64,000 bases of DNA from Pithys albifrons albifrons (GCF_047495875.1 NC_092471.1:21141809-21205808); one strand, 5' to 3'. Counted from the stretch's first letter, positions 11,701-47,169 are shown. Numbers and translations are program-made. The notes: a model not told the origin generated them from the sequence alone.

Positions 11701-11953
11701 CCCCCGGGGCCGGTGCGGGGCCCACCTTGATGCGCTCCCCCTCGATCTCCACCGTCTTCTCGCGGAAGTCCACGCCGATAGTGGCCTCGGTCTTGCCGGG
11801 GAAGGTGCCCCCGCAAAAGCGGAAGGTCAGGCACGTCTTGCCCACGTTGGAGTCTCCGATCACGATGATTTTGAAGATGCGGGTCTGCACGTAGGGCTCC
11901 AGCGCGGGGTCGGGGCCCGGCGGCCTCCCCCCACCCCCGCCGCCCGCCGCCAT
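8738..11953 (-). CDS. RAB33A: RAB33A small GTPase, two exons, complete
   Basis: Rab GTPase of the Golgi and vesicle-transport branch (RAB33 binds Atg16L). Exon 1 is 11726-11953 and exon 2 is 8738-9196; spliced product 228 residues (human 237). All G boxes are visible: P-loop GDSNVGKT, switch I TIGVDF, switch [15 protein letters not shown] and ETSAK. The protein ends in CPC, the CXC form that is doubly geranylgeranylated. The N-terminus before [15 protein letters not shown] is Gly/Pro-rich and differs from the human one. The segment after VCRLKAQRS is shorter and divergent. The 2.5-kb intron holds CR1 sequence (9285-9765 and 9870-10300); the remainder to 11725 shows nothing recognisable. RAB33B is the alternative, but the chromosomal neighbours favour RAB33A. 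Confidence 0.93.
9285..9765 (-). repeat. CR1 LINE 3' region, inverted
   Basis: Reverse complement of about 480 bp of CR1 3' sequence, starting at tttgggctggaagggacctt and running through cagggaagaattttgtccc to cctctggactctctccaac. It lies in the RAB33A intron. Confidence 0.8.
9870..10300 (+). pseudogene. CR1 ORF2 remnant (endonuclease and start of reverse transcriptase)
   Basis: The plus-strand translation contains [16 protein letters not shown] and [10 protein letters not shown], characteristic of the CR1 AP-like endonuclease. Near 10250 come degraded nucleotide blocks of the reverse transcriptase (the agcagggtgccccag segment). Stops and indels break it. It lies in opposite orientation directly beside the inverted CR1 3' piece. 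Confidence 0.65.
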
Positions 11954-11989
11954 CCGTCCCGCACCGCCGCCGCCTCACCGGCTCATCGG

Positions 11990-12600
11990 GGCGCGTCGCA
12001 CCGAGCACCGGCTACGGCACCGCACGGCCCCGGCACCGCCCCGTGCAGCGGCAGCGGCAGCGCCACCGGCACCAGCACCGGCACCGCTCCGCCCCACACT
12101 CCGGCTACAGAACCGGCACCGGCAAAACACGTCCCCGCCCTGTGCAGCGGCACCGGCGCCGCTCCGCCCCGCACACCGGCTATGGCACCGCACGTCCCCG
12201 CCCCGCGCAGCGGCACCGGCGCCACCCCACGCACCGGCACCGCGTACTGGCACCGCCACAACGCGGCCCCGCCCCGCGTACCGGCACCGGCACAGTACCG
12301 GGTAGCGGCACCGGCACTGCACGTCTCCGCCCCACGCCCCAGCTACGGCACAGCACATCCCCACCGTGTGCACCGGCACCGTACCCTGGCACCGACACGA
12401 CACGTCCCCGCTCCGCACACCAGCACTGGCACCGCGCACTGGCACCGACACGATACGTCCCCGCCCCGCACACCGGCACTGGCACCGCACGGCTTTGGCA
12501 CCGGCACTGCATATCCCCGCGTACCGGCACTGATTCCACTGGACGCATCGGCACCGGCACCGGCACCGGCACCGGCACCGGCACGGCTCAGACCCCCGCC
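11990..12600. repeat. GC-rich ggcacc-type degenerate minisatellite upstream of RAB33A
   Basis: Irregular array built from accggcaccg, cgtccccgccccgc and caccggcac modules. A purer ggcacc run is at 12548-12585. It begins within 40 bp of the RAB33A ATG, so it covers promoter and 5' UTR. Open frames on both strands (up to about 335 codons) come from the repeat. Confidence 0.75.
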
Positions 12601-14388
12601 CTGGGCATCCCCAGAGGCTCTGCAGTGCCCGGCGAGGCTGCAGGCAGCGAGACTTGCACCTCCCGGGAGGGAGCAAGGAACAGAGAGTGACAGCGAGGCA
12701 GGACCAGACACGGGGGACACAAACCACCTGCATGCTCCAAGGTGAGGTCACTGCCAGCAGAGGCAGACTGACCCTCTCCATGTCCAGCCGGGCAGCCACA
12801 GTCGCCCCGGTGCCGGGACCGGGAAGGGGATATGTCCCCAAAGAGCAGGGCAGTGCAGAGTCGGCACTCAGCACGAGGGCACAGGAGATGCAGCAGGAAG
12901 GATGCACAGGGGGTTGGCAGGAGCAGGACGGCAGGTGATACTGCACAGGGGAAGAAGAGACCCACAGTAGGAGGGGATGCACAAACCTGAGTCAGCTGGA
13001 CTGGGACGGCATCGGGCTGGGGCACAGCGAGGGTGTGGGGACCACCAGGAACACAGGGTGGGGGAACGCAGGGCAGACCCCGGGCCTGGGGGCTGCACTG
13101 CTCCTGCTCACATAGCCCAGGCAACCCCAAAAGAGCTCACAGACCCCCAACACAGACCCATGAAAGATCACTCCTGCAGTGCCAGCACTGATGGGACCTG
13201 GAGGAGCTAGAGGATGGGAAGAATTTAACAGAGGTCCCCAGTGGTCACTGCTGCCCCAGTGTGTCAGTGCTCAACTGCTTCCAGCAGCACTGACATGAAA
13301 CTAGAGTGCACTAAACAAGAGGAAAGGGCTCAGGAAGGTGGGTGAGCCTGAAACATGCCCCCTTTCCCATCTAGGGATGCCCACAGGTCTGCACAGCCAC
13401 ATGAGACCTCCTGTTTGACCACAGTGCTGTCCTATCCCCAGAACAAAAAGTGGTCATGCAAGATTGTCCCAATCAAGGCTCACTCAGTCTTGCTTTGGCT
13501 CAGCTGGAAGCTCAGCTGAGGGACCCAACAGATCCATGGGCACCACACCTCCATGGAAACTGACCAACCCCAGCTACTTCTGGCCTGGCCAAAAACCTCT
13601 GGATTAAAGGTGAGATGAGGACATTGAGAGCAAAGCAACTGCTCATCGTTCTAGAGCAAGGAGACAGCACTGAGGAGGCCCAGGACCAACCCCATCTCTC
13701 TTCAGCACTTTCTTCATGCCCCTGGATCCCTGGCATGAATGTCAGCCCAAGAAGGGATACCTGGAGTAAGGTGGGAGCACTGTCTCTGGAAGGGAGGGTT
13801 GGGCAGACTAGCTGTCACATCTATAGTTACAATGTCTTCAGCAGAGCACCTGATGGCTCCTCACATCAGACAAGGATGGAGCTTGGAACAACATGGTCTA
13901 ATGGAAGGTGTCTCTGCCCCTGCCAGGGGGTTGGAACGAGATGGGCTTTAAGGTCCTTCCAACACAAACACCTGGGATTCTATAGTTCTATGAGACACAG
14001 GCAAGAGGGCTCTGGTAGAGCTCCAGGACTGTGCAGGAAAGGTTTCCTTTCTTAAGGGGGTAAATATTTGCCTCAGTTGCTTTTTGCATCCCATAAAATA
14101 TATTGGGGAGAAAAAGCAGCAATACTGAAACCCGAGGCCGTATCTTCACTTCAGTTACCAACCTGGCTACTCAGGTTTTCTGAGTAGCTCAGTTTCAGAA
14201 CTTCTGAGCCCTTAGCCCTGCTCGCACAACCACCTGCCCAAGTGTGTCTGGGCAGCCCCAGGCCTGGTCACCAGGACAGCACAGCCCTGCTTGGGCCAGC
14301 TTCACACCCCTCCACACCCTCCCGAATGGAGGGAAGGTGCTTTTAACAAAGACAACAAAGTTTGTCTTTAACAAAGTTCTTGAAGGTT
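12601..14388. other. RAB33A-MARS2 intergenic region
   Basis: No exon, RNA gene or regulatory motif recognised apart from one CR1 fragment near 13868-13993. No open frame shows family similarity. Confidence 0.5.
13868..13993 (+). repeat. CR1 LINE 3' fragment
   Basis: Short CR1 3' end with the gcttggaacaacatggtcta block and the terminal gggattctatagttctatga. Confidence 0.75.
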
Positions 14389-14394
14389 TTTATT
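14389..14394 (-). terminator. MARS2 polyadenylation signal overlapping the stop codon
   Basis: On the minus strand the TAA stop (14396-14394) shares its last base with AATAAA (14394-14389). If used, it leaves a 3' UTR of about 10-30 nt. A weaker downstream signal could exist; none was obvious. Confidence 0.5.
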
Positions 14395-17300
14395 TACAGA
14401 AGCTGTTTGTCAGGGACTCGAGCTTCTTGCTTTCTGCTCTTCACGGCTTCTGACTTCTCCAGCCTCTGGAACAAGACACCAGTGTCAGGTCCAAGCTGTC
14501 TCCCCTCAAAGGGACACGGCTTTCCATCATAGCGTGCCAGGAATGTCAGACCAGAGAGACCCCTCTCTCCTGGCCCAACAGCCAGCCGGGACAGCAGCTT
14601 GTCTGCCATGTCTGGGACCACAGGCTGCAGGAGTGTCCCGTAGACACGCAGACACTCCAGCGTGACATGCAGGATGGTGTCCAGCCAGAGCTGCTCTGCA
14701 GTGTCCCTTCGGTCGAGTTTCCAAGGCTTGTGTCTCTGAAAGAAGCTGTTGGTCTGCTTCACACACTGGGCAATGCGCTCCAAAGCCTTGTAAATCTGGA
14801 AGTTTTCAAAATAACCAGACACCTGCGCAGGTAGCGAGGCCACCGCTGCCACGAGTTCATAGTCCTCAGCAGATGCCTTGCCTGTGCCTTTTGCTTCCTT
14901 GGAATCCAGGACCCTTGGAAAACACGGCTCCGAGAAGCATGGGTAGGTGTTGCTGGGGTTAATGCTGGGGGCTGTTGAGCGATTCAGCAGCCCCCCGAGC
15001 GCATCTGCCAGCTCTGAATTCAGCAACTTCACCACCTTCTCATCATAGTAGTCACAATCCCGCTCCGGGACGCCCTGCCGCAGCAGGAAGTACCGGAACC
15101 CATCCACACCGTACTGCCCCATGCACGTAGCGGGGTCCACCACATTTCCCAGGCTCTTGGACATCTTCTGCCCATGCACAGTCCAGTGGGAGTGCACCAG
15201 GATGCGCTCGGGGGGGGCCAGCCCCGCCGCCAGCAGCAGCGCCGGCCAGTACAGCGCGTGGAACTTGAGGATGTCCTTGCCCACGACGTGGTGCACAGAC
15301 GGCCACCACGCGCCGTGGCTCTCAGGGTACCCCACCACGCTCAGGTAATTGACCAGGGCGTCCACCCAGACGTAGATGGTCTGAGTGGAGTCAGAGGGCA
15401 CGGGGATACCCCACTGCAGCCGGCTTCGCTCGCGGGACACCGACAAGTCCGGCAAGTCGTCGTCCAGCCAGCGGAGCACACACTGGTAGAAAGGGCTGGG
15501 AGAAATGGCACGTGGGTTGTCCCGGAGCCAGTTCTGCAAGGGATCCCGGAACGCCGAGAGCCTGAACATGTAATTCTCCTCCTTGGTCCAGTGCACCTGG
15601 AGAGAAAAGGATTATGGCCCAAACACCCTGAGAACACACTGGCAGTTTGCACACGGTAGTCTCAGTGTGAAGTTTGTCGCAAGCTCCCTGTGTCTGGGTG
15701 TCCTCCCACCCCATGGAAAGACCCCAGTATTCTTCCATGACTAGTAAGAACCTCCTTACCCAAGACGCTCCCTCCCTGGGATCCCAAGGACCATGCCTGA
15801 GGACTCAGGCACCTGGGATGGTTCAGCATCCTGCTTTTAAACACTCTCCTAGCCCCAGGAAGGAACACCTTTCTACCTGGACATGCTGATGAGACATCAG
15901 GAAGGAATTAGGGAGATCAGAATAGAATTTCTTAACAACATAGCTTTGCTGTAATAGTGAAAAATCATGAAAACACAAAATGATGTTGTAGTTCCTGCCT
16001 GCCTGACATTCTTAGTACCTGCCTTTGCTGATTTTCTGCGGGCTGTGCTCCTCTTTTTCCCCAGTTTATGAATAACGAATCTCAGTCACTAATTTTGTTT
16101 GCTTAGGGCACTGACAGCACTTCTCCCCCACAGTTAAATCCATTAAATGACACATTCAGCTAAACCAGTGAAAACTTGGTGGGTGGATGTGGTACGAGAG
16201 AGCTGTGTAAGACACTCAGGGATCCATGGCTGGGGCAGGAACCTCACAGTGTACAAGGAAGACCTGAAGAACATCATTCATTCAAAGGCAAATTGTACAC
16301 CTTCACCCCCAGGCTCCACTGGATACCAGAATCCAGACACTCACCAGAGGTCTGGGGTTTATGGCATGTCCCCAGTTATCTTAGAAGCTTTCTCAAGAGT
16401 TATTATTTGCTAATACAGTCCTTTCTGTGTGAACCAACACTCTTATGCCCCAGCCTCATAAAAAGACCAAAGAAGCATAACCTGGGCTGAGATTTGAGCA
16501 GGATTATCTGCAGCTGATGGATGAAATAACTGAACTCCTGACATCTTCTAGAAAATGCAGTGGCAGAGAGACTCTGGGGCAGGCACCATGGTCCTGGGTG
16601 CACCCATCCAGTTATCAGGCTGACCACAGGCAGGCAGTGTTACAGTGGGTTAAGTAGGGCCAAAACCCATGTAAAGAGATTGGAAAGTGTCCAGAGGCCA
16701 CACTGAACTGTTTCATAAAACAAGTCTCAAACTCTGGACCCCAAAGGAAATCCTCAGTTACAAAACACCATTATCCTCCCACTCAGCCAATTTCCCTCAC
16801 CACCATTGTAAAGCACCATTTCCAGGCCAGAAATAGCAGCCACTGAATCCTTCCCATGGCATATGGCTGTGACATGGGGCTTGGCAGCTCTCCCTGGGAT
16901 CCCCACTCACCACCATAACACAGAGAATCACAGAATCACAGACTGGTTTCTGCTGGGAGAGACGTTAAAGCTCATCTTGCTCTGCCTCCTGCCATGGGCA
17001 GGGACACCTTCCACTAGACCAGGGTCCTCCAAGCCCTGTCCAACCTGGCCTTGGACACTCCCAGGGATGGGGCAGCCACAGCTTCTCTGGGCAACCTGTG
17101 CCAGGGCCTCTTCACACACAGGAAATAATTTCTTCCAAATACCCAATCTAACCCTGCCCTCTGTGAAGCCAATCCCCTTGTCCTGTCATTCCAGATCCTT
17201 ATAAATAGTCTCTCTTCATCTTTTCTGCAGGCTCCCTTCAGGTACTGGAAGGCTGCTATGGGGTCTCCCCAAAGCTTCTCTTCTCCAGGCTGAACAATTC

Positions 17301-19416
17301 CAACTCTCCCAGCCTTTTGTCCCAGCAGAGCTGCTCCACCCCTCTGATCATCATAGTGCCTCCTCTGGCCTCTCTCCAGGAGCTCCACATCCTTCCCGTG
17401 CTGGGGACCCCAGAGCTGGAGACAGCACTGCAAGTGGGGTCTCACAGGAGCGGGGCAGAGGGACAGAATCCCCCCTCACCTGCTGAGGGGTCAGCCTAGC
17501 ACACAGATTTCCATACAGACAGGTGACACTCCAGGCAAGTCTCAGCCAACACAAATTACAAAAGCCTACGGGAAGCATTAAACACCCCAGACTTGCCCAG
17601 AGTACGGGACCAGCGCTCCCGCAGGTGCTGTCACCTCGTGGCCGGTCTCCACAGACACCTTGCAGGGGCGGCCCTGGGTGTCGGTGCGCTCTCGGAGCTG
17701 GCTCTCGGGCAGGAAGCTTTCCTCGGGCGTGCAGTACCAGCCCTCGTAGCAGCCCTTGTAGAGCGCCCCGCGGTCACGCAGAGCTGCCCAGAAGTGCCGC
17801 ACGGCCCGCTGGTGTCCGGGCTCGCTGGTGCGAGTGAAGTGGGTGAAGGAGACGCCGGCCTGGGCCAGGGCCCGGTGGAACAGCCCCGAGACGCGCTCGC
17901 AGAGCTCTGCAGGCGATGTCCCCGCTGCCACCGCGGCCTGCTGGATCTTCAGCCCGTGCTCGTCCATCCCTGAAACACAGAGAGGCGTGGGGAGGGGTGT
18001 GGGGCTGGACCCACCACCACACACACTGCGGGGACACGGCGGCCTCGGACCAGCTGGGGGGCGTGGGGAGTGCGGGCAGTGCTGGGCATGGGGGTCAGAC
18101 CGGGGAGAGGGGGTCAGAGTGGGAGAGGGGGTCAGACTGGGAGAGGGGGGTCAAATCTGGGGAGAGGGGGTCAGACTGGGAGAGGGGGGTCAGACTGGGG
18201 AGAGGGGGTCAGAGTGGGGAGAGGGGGTCAGACCAGGGAGAGGGGGTCAGAGTGGGAGAGGGGGGTCAAATCTGGGGAGAGGGGGGTCAGACTGGGAGAG
18301 GGGGGTCAGACTGGGGAGAGGGGGGTCAGACTGGGGAGAGGGGGTCAGAGTGGGGAGAGGGGGTCAGAGTGGGAGAGGGGGGTCAGACTGGGGAGAGGGG
18401 GTCAGACTGGGGAGAGGGGGGTCAAATCTGGGGAGAGGGGGGTCAGACTGGGAGAGGGGGTTCAGACTGGGAGAGGGGGGTCAGACTGGGAGAGGGGGTC
18501 AGACTGGGAGAGGGGGTCAGACTGGGAGAGGGGGTCAGACTGGGGAGAGGGGGATCAGACTGGGAGAGAGGGTCAGACTGGGAGAGGGGGTCAGACTGGG
18601 AGAGGGGGGTCAGACTGGGAGAGAGGATCAGACTGGGGAGAGAGGATCAGACTGGGAGAGAGGGTCAGACTGGGAGAGGGGGGTCAGACCCGGGTAAAGG
18701 GGGGTCGGACTGAGAGGGGGGGGGTCAGACTGGGAGAGGAGGGTCAGACTGAGAGAGGGGGTCAGATCCGGGTAAAGGGGGGTCAAATCTGGGGAGAGAG
18801 GGGTCAGACTGGGAGAAGGGGTCAGACCCTGGGAAAGGGGGGTCAGACATGGGGAAAGGGGGGGTCAGACTGGGAGGGGGGGGTCAGATCCGGTGTGGGG
18901 AAAGGGTCAGCCCTGGTGGGTTCAGCCTCGGGGAGGGGGTCAGACCCGGAGAGAAGGGGGTCAGATCGAGAAGGGGATCAGACTGGAGAGAGCTGGGGGT
19001 CAAACCCGGACAGGGGTCAGACCGGAGAGGGGGATCAGACCGGGAAGGGGGTCACACCGCCGGCAGTGGGGCCAGCCCCGGCCTGGGGCAAGGACCAGCC
19101 CCGGTGGGCTCAGCCTCGGGGAGGGTCAGGCCGGGGGGCTGGGGTCGCAGGGAGGGAGCGGGCCGTGCCCGGGCAGGGCAGGCGGGGGCCGGGCCGGGCC
19201 GTGCTGACCTGTGCAGAGCCGGGCGGGCCCCGCGGCGCGCAGGCGGCGGTGACGGAGCAGCGCATCGGCCAGCAGGGCCGAGTACAGGTGCCCGATGTGC
19301 GGCGGCCCGTTGGCGTAGAAGATGGGCGTGGAGAGCAGCAGGCGGCCGGGCCCGGCGGTGGTGGTGGCGGTGCCGCGGTGGGGCGGGCGCGGGAGGCGGC
19401 GGGGCGGCCGCCACAT
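14394..19416 (-). CDS. MARS2: MARS2 mitochondrial methionyl-tRNA synthetase, three exons, complete
   Basis: Charges mitochondrial tRNA-Met in the matrix; class I synthetase. Exons on the minus strand are 19209-19416, 17635-17969 and 14394-15596, phases 1 and 0 at the junctions, 581 residues (human 593). The HIGH motif is PHIGHLY at residues 39-45 and KMSKS is at 325-329, followed by the anticodon-binding helical domain ([20 protein letters not shown]). The chosen ATG (19416) gives an Arg/Pro-rich presequence, [15 protein letters not shown], ahead of [11 protein letters not shown]. In-frame ATGs further upstream, up to 19617, would add a Glu-poor, Ser-run N-terminus and are less likely. The 15597-17634 intron holds an inverted CR1; the 17970-19208 intron holds a G-rich minisatellite. 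Divergent AIFM1 starts 200 bp away. Confidence 0.94.
16920..17450 (-). repeat. CR1 LINE 3' region, inverted
   Basis: Begins with agaatcacagaatcacagac and continues through the ccatgggcagggacacctt and ggatggggcagccacagctt blocks. About 530 bp, in the larger MARS2 intron. The rest of that intron (15597-16919) shows nothing recognisable. Confidence 0.8.
18095..18890. repeat. G-rich minisatellite in MARS2 intron 1
   Basis: About 38 copies of a 19-22-nt unit of the type ggtcagactgggagaggggg, with point variants (agactgggg, caaatctgggg). Plus-strand G runs of 4-6 recur in every unit. The long plus-strand frames across it (up to 745 codons) are repeat artefacts. Confidence 0.9.
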
Positions 19417-19615
19417 GTCGCTGTCGGTGTCGCTGTCGCTGTCGGTGGCGGCGACACCATCGAGGCGGCGGCGCGGAGAGGCCACCCGGAAGCGGCGGGA
19501 GGAGGAGGAGGAGGAGGAGAAGGAAGAGGCGGCGGGAGGCGGGGCCGGTCCGTTCCGTTCCATTCCGTTTCTTTCCTTTCCGGGCCGGCGGGGCCGCGAC
19601 AGAGCGACCGGCGAC
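19417..19615. promoter_or_regulatory. Bidirectional MARS2/AIFM1 promoter
   Basis: Only 199 bp separate the MARS2 ATG (minus, 19416) from the AIFM1 ATG (plus, 19616). The segment is GC-rich with a GGA run (19497-19523), gttcc repeats near 19550-19570 and an ETS-like tttccggg. No TATA box is seen. Both transcripts must start within or across it, so the 5' UTRs may overlap. Confidence 0.7.
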
Positions 19616-44155
<24,540 letters not shown>

Positions 44156-45107
44156 ACTCTGTAAGGGGAACACGGCACTAGAAGTGAGAAGGCTGCTGGC
44201 TGTGTGCATCCCTTCACCTTGGACAGCTTCCTTGGAGCACTTGGGAATGTTCCACTCACCTGAGCCCAGTGTTTGCACCAATAAAGTCAGATTGTTCTAG
44301 TCACCTGCTTCTTCCTGCACCGCTGCCTGGACGGTGAGGAAAGGGGAGTGTGCTGCCCACTGGGGTCAGTTTTCCCTTGTATCAACCTTGGAGAAGCATG
44401 CAGAGCTCCTTCTTTCCCTGCAGCAGTTCCCAGCCAGCAGTGGGCAGGCCTTCAGCCTCTCCCATGCCTGAAGTGCTCCACCTCCCGACCGGCTGGGGCT
44501 CCACAGTCCTCATTCCCACGTCTGCCTGCAGCTGGACAGCCCCAGCCCACACCCTGTGTTCCCACAGCCCAACAACAAGCTTGGAGAGCCTCGTGGGAAA
44601 GCTGCTGCCATGGGGATCCTTCCCAAACACTTTGTCAAATGACCTGAGGTGTTTCTCCTTGTTGGTGATCCCCCCACTATGGCCAAGGTGTCACTGCTGG
44701 TCTCCATGCACAGGTTTCCTGGGTGAGGGAGTACAGGTGGGACAAGAGCTGGCACCAGGTGCTGTGGTGAAGCCCTTCCACTTGTGCTCTGTGGACAGGG
44801 CTGGGAAGAGCAGGGATGGAGCTGTGCTGGCCCACAGGGCAACCCCCTACACCCCACAGGAGCCCTGGCACACCTGGAGGAGCCAAAGAGCTGGTGGTGT
44901 CGGCACCAAGGAGGTGCTGCTGTCCTGCTGTCTGAGCTGTGGGGAGGGATCTCCACATGCTCCCAAAATGTGTGAAGACCAGCCAAAAGGGACCCTCTGT
45001 GAGCAGTTGGGTGGGGAGGGCTGGGGCCTCTACCAACAGAATGGGATGTGGGGGAGCTGCCCCCTGCCTGGTTCCACCCAGTTCTGGGCATGAATGTTTC
45101 TGTGGTG
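44156..45107 (+). other. AIFM1 3' UTR and downstream intergenic sequence
   Basis: The AIFM1 3' UTR runs to about 44300. From there to 45107 no exon or repeat family is recognised; open frames are short and unconserved in appearance. Confidence 0.5.
44280..44285 (+). terminator. AIFM1 polyadenylation signal
   Basis: AATAAA 125 bp after the AIFM1 stop, followed by a GT/T-rich stretch. Confidence 0.8.
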
Positions 45108-45850
45108 TGGTGGTTTGGCCCTGGCTGGATGTCAGGTACCCACCAAAGCCACACCATCACTCCCCTCCCCCACTGGACAGGGCAGAGAAAATGCAACAAA
45201 AGGTTGCTGAGTTAAGAACAGGGAGAGGTCACTCGCCAATCACCATCCCAGGTGACACAGGCTGGATTTGGGGAAATTAATTGCCCATCACAAGGAGAAC
45301 AGGATGATGACAGGTAAAACAAATCTTAAAACATTTCTCCTCCTTCCTGGGCTCTCTCTCCCTCCCAGCAGCACAGGGAGGTGGGAAAAGGGATTCATGG
45401 TCAGTTCACAAGACATTTCTGGCCCTGCTCAGGGAGAGGAGTTGGAGTTCTTCGCTTGCTCCAGTGTGGAGTCCCTCCCATGGGAGACAATTCTCCATGA
45501 ACTCCAGTGTAAGTCCTTGCAATGAGCTAAAATTCCCCATGAACTGCTCCAGCATGGGTCCCTTTCCACTGGGTCAGCCCTTCAGGAATTGCTCCAATCT
45601 GGGACACTCAAAGGGTCACAAGTCCTACCAGCAAACTTGCTCCAGCGTGGGTTCCTCTGTCCATGAGTCTGCAGGTCCCTGCCAAGAGCCTGTTCCAACA
45701 CAGGTTTCCCATGGATTCACAGCTTTCTCTGGCATCCTCCTGCTCCAGTGTGGGATCCTCTATGGGATGCAGGTGGATCTCTGCACCCCTTTGGCCCTCC
45801 ATGGGCAGTAGGGGCACAGCTGCCTCATGGCACCAAGGATCTGTTGTGAC
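45108..45850. mobile_element. Degenerate avian LTR-retrotransposon sequence
   Basis: Starts ggtttggccctggctggatg and includes cacatcactcccctccccc-like and gggagaggtcactcgccaat blocks, then several diverged repeats of tgctccagtgtgggatcc type. I recognise this pattern as a common LTR-type repeat in bird genomes; exact family and limits need a repeat library. Confidence 0.5.
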
Positions 45851-46020
45851 ATTGCAGGGCCTTGTGGCACCAAGGAAGGGGCCATTGTGACACAACGGAG
45901 CCCTGCCCTGCCCGTGGTGTATCTAAGGAGCCCCTTAGGGTGCCCATTCCAGCAGAGCAGAACACCTTGCTCAGGAGGCAACGGCTCCCTTTTCCTTCTC
46001 TCACCTGCAGGAAAGGAACC

Positions 46021-47145
46021 ATGGAGAAGAGAAACCCCAACCTGCGCCACAAGGAGGGGCACCAGCTGAGAGACAGGACAGGGGGCAGAGGCCGGTGGTG
46101 GGATGGCCCCGGTCACACCAACACCATGCCAAGGCAGCTGCCTCCATTGCCCTCCGCCCACCGGCAGCCTCAGGACAGCCAGGACCGCTCCCTGCAGGGG
46201 GACAGGCCGTTATCGCCATCTAGCACACTGAGCTCCAGGAGCATCAGGAGCCATTCCAGCCTGGCCCAAGGGGCACAGGGCAAAGGGTCGCCGTGGTGCA
46301 GGTCCTGTCCCGGCCGTCCCTCGCAGCCGGGCAGCCTGGCCACCAGCACCGCAGCCCGCAGCCAGCGCCGGCGTGTGAGCTGCTGGGCCTGCAGGGGTCT
46401 GGCAGAGCCGGAGCCCCAGCGGCAGCACAAGCACCACGGATGGATGGATGAGGCTCCCCCCGTGCTGCAGCGCTGCCACCACATCATCTCCCTCATCCCT
46501 GTCCCGGCAGCCGCTGCTGGTGGGAGCCAAGCGACCCCTGCAAACTCCCCCCTCTCCTTTCAGTCCTACAAGGAGGAATCATCTCTTGACCCACAGCAAG
46601 AGGTCTCTCACCATGTCAAGCAGGAAACCCAGACTGAGACCCCAGCACATGAGGCAGACTCAGCTGTTCCTCAATATGCCGACCAAGAGACACAGACAGA
46701 GGAGCAAAATTCAGCAGCTCCCCTCTTGGTTAACCGGGAGACACAGACTGAGACTCCAATACAAGAGGTGGAGAATTCAGCTGCTCCTCAGCTCATCAAC
46801 CAGGAGAGTGAAGCGCCGGCCCCACGCAGCCCCTCAGCCCACAGCTCTCTCCTCTCCCTCGTCGGCATCGACGTCCCGGCTCGTCGGCAGCGGCTCCCGC
46901 TGTTCCGGAGGGTGCTCCGGGCTCTGCGCTGGGCATCCCAGTGCCCCTGCATAGTGGGACATCCCAAGGATGCCGGGGCCAGGCGGGCCCCCAGGAACAG
47001 CTGCTGCTGCTGCGAGCTGGAGAAGCATCCCCGGGGTGGCACAGTAGGGACGGGGGCACGGGCGGCACCGCAGGCATTCCCCACCGCTGAGGGCACCGCG
47101 TGGCAACTGCACTCTTGGCCGTGGCTCATTGAGACGAGTCTGTGA
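46021..47145 (+). CDS. Uncharacterised 374-aa protein with ETQTE repeats
   Basis: Not recognised. The ATG lies in a strong context (aaccATGG), 11 nt after a good splice acceptor (ctctcacctgcag), so 46011-47145 may be a last exon; the same frame is open upstream to 45862. The N-terminal half is basic and Ser/Pro/Gln-rich. Residues about 201-265 hold three ETQTE motifs (QETQTETP, QETQTEEQ, RETQTETP) and one decayed QESEAP, spaced 17-22 residues, with NSAAP repeats between them. The C-terminal part has RRVLRALRW and a CCCC cluster. Related repeat copies differ mostly at synonymous third positions, which argues for protein-level selection. AATAAA lies 18 bp after the stop. No signal peptide or membrane helix. 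ETS or other DNA-binding domains are absent. An exonised repeat or a retrocopy remains possible. Confidence 0.6.
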   Translation: MEKRNPNLRHKEGHQLRDRTGGRGRWWDGPGHTNTMPRQLPPLPSAHRQPQDSQDRSLQGDRPLSPSSTLSSRSIRSHSSLAQGAQGKGSPWCRSCPGRPSQPGSLATSTAARSQRRRVSCWACRGLAEPEPQRQHKHHGWMDEAPPVLQRCHHIISLIPVPAAAAGGSQATPANSPLSFQSYKEESSLDPQQEVSHHVKQETQTETPAHEADSAVPQYADQETQTEEQNSAAPLLVNRETQTETPIQEVENSAAPQLINQESEAPAPRSPSAHSSLLSLVGIDVPARRQRLPLFRRVLRALRWASQCPCIVGHPKDAGARRAPRNSCCCCELEKHPRGGTVGTGARAAPQAFPTAEGTAWQLHSWPWLIETSL

Positions 47146-47163
47146 TTGGCCGTGGTGACTGTG

Positions 47164-47169
47164 AATAAA
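47164..47169 (+). terminator. Polyadenylation signal of the ETQTE-repeat gene
   Basis: AATAAA 18 bp after the stop, followed by a T-rich stretch. Its placement supports a transcribed gene. Confidence 0.55.
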
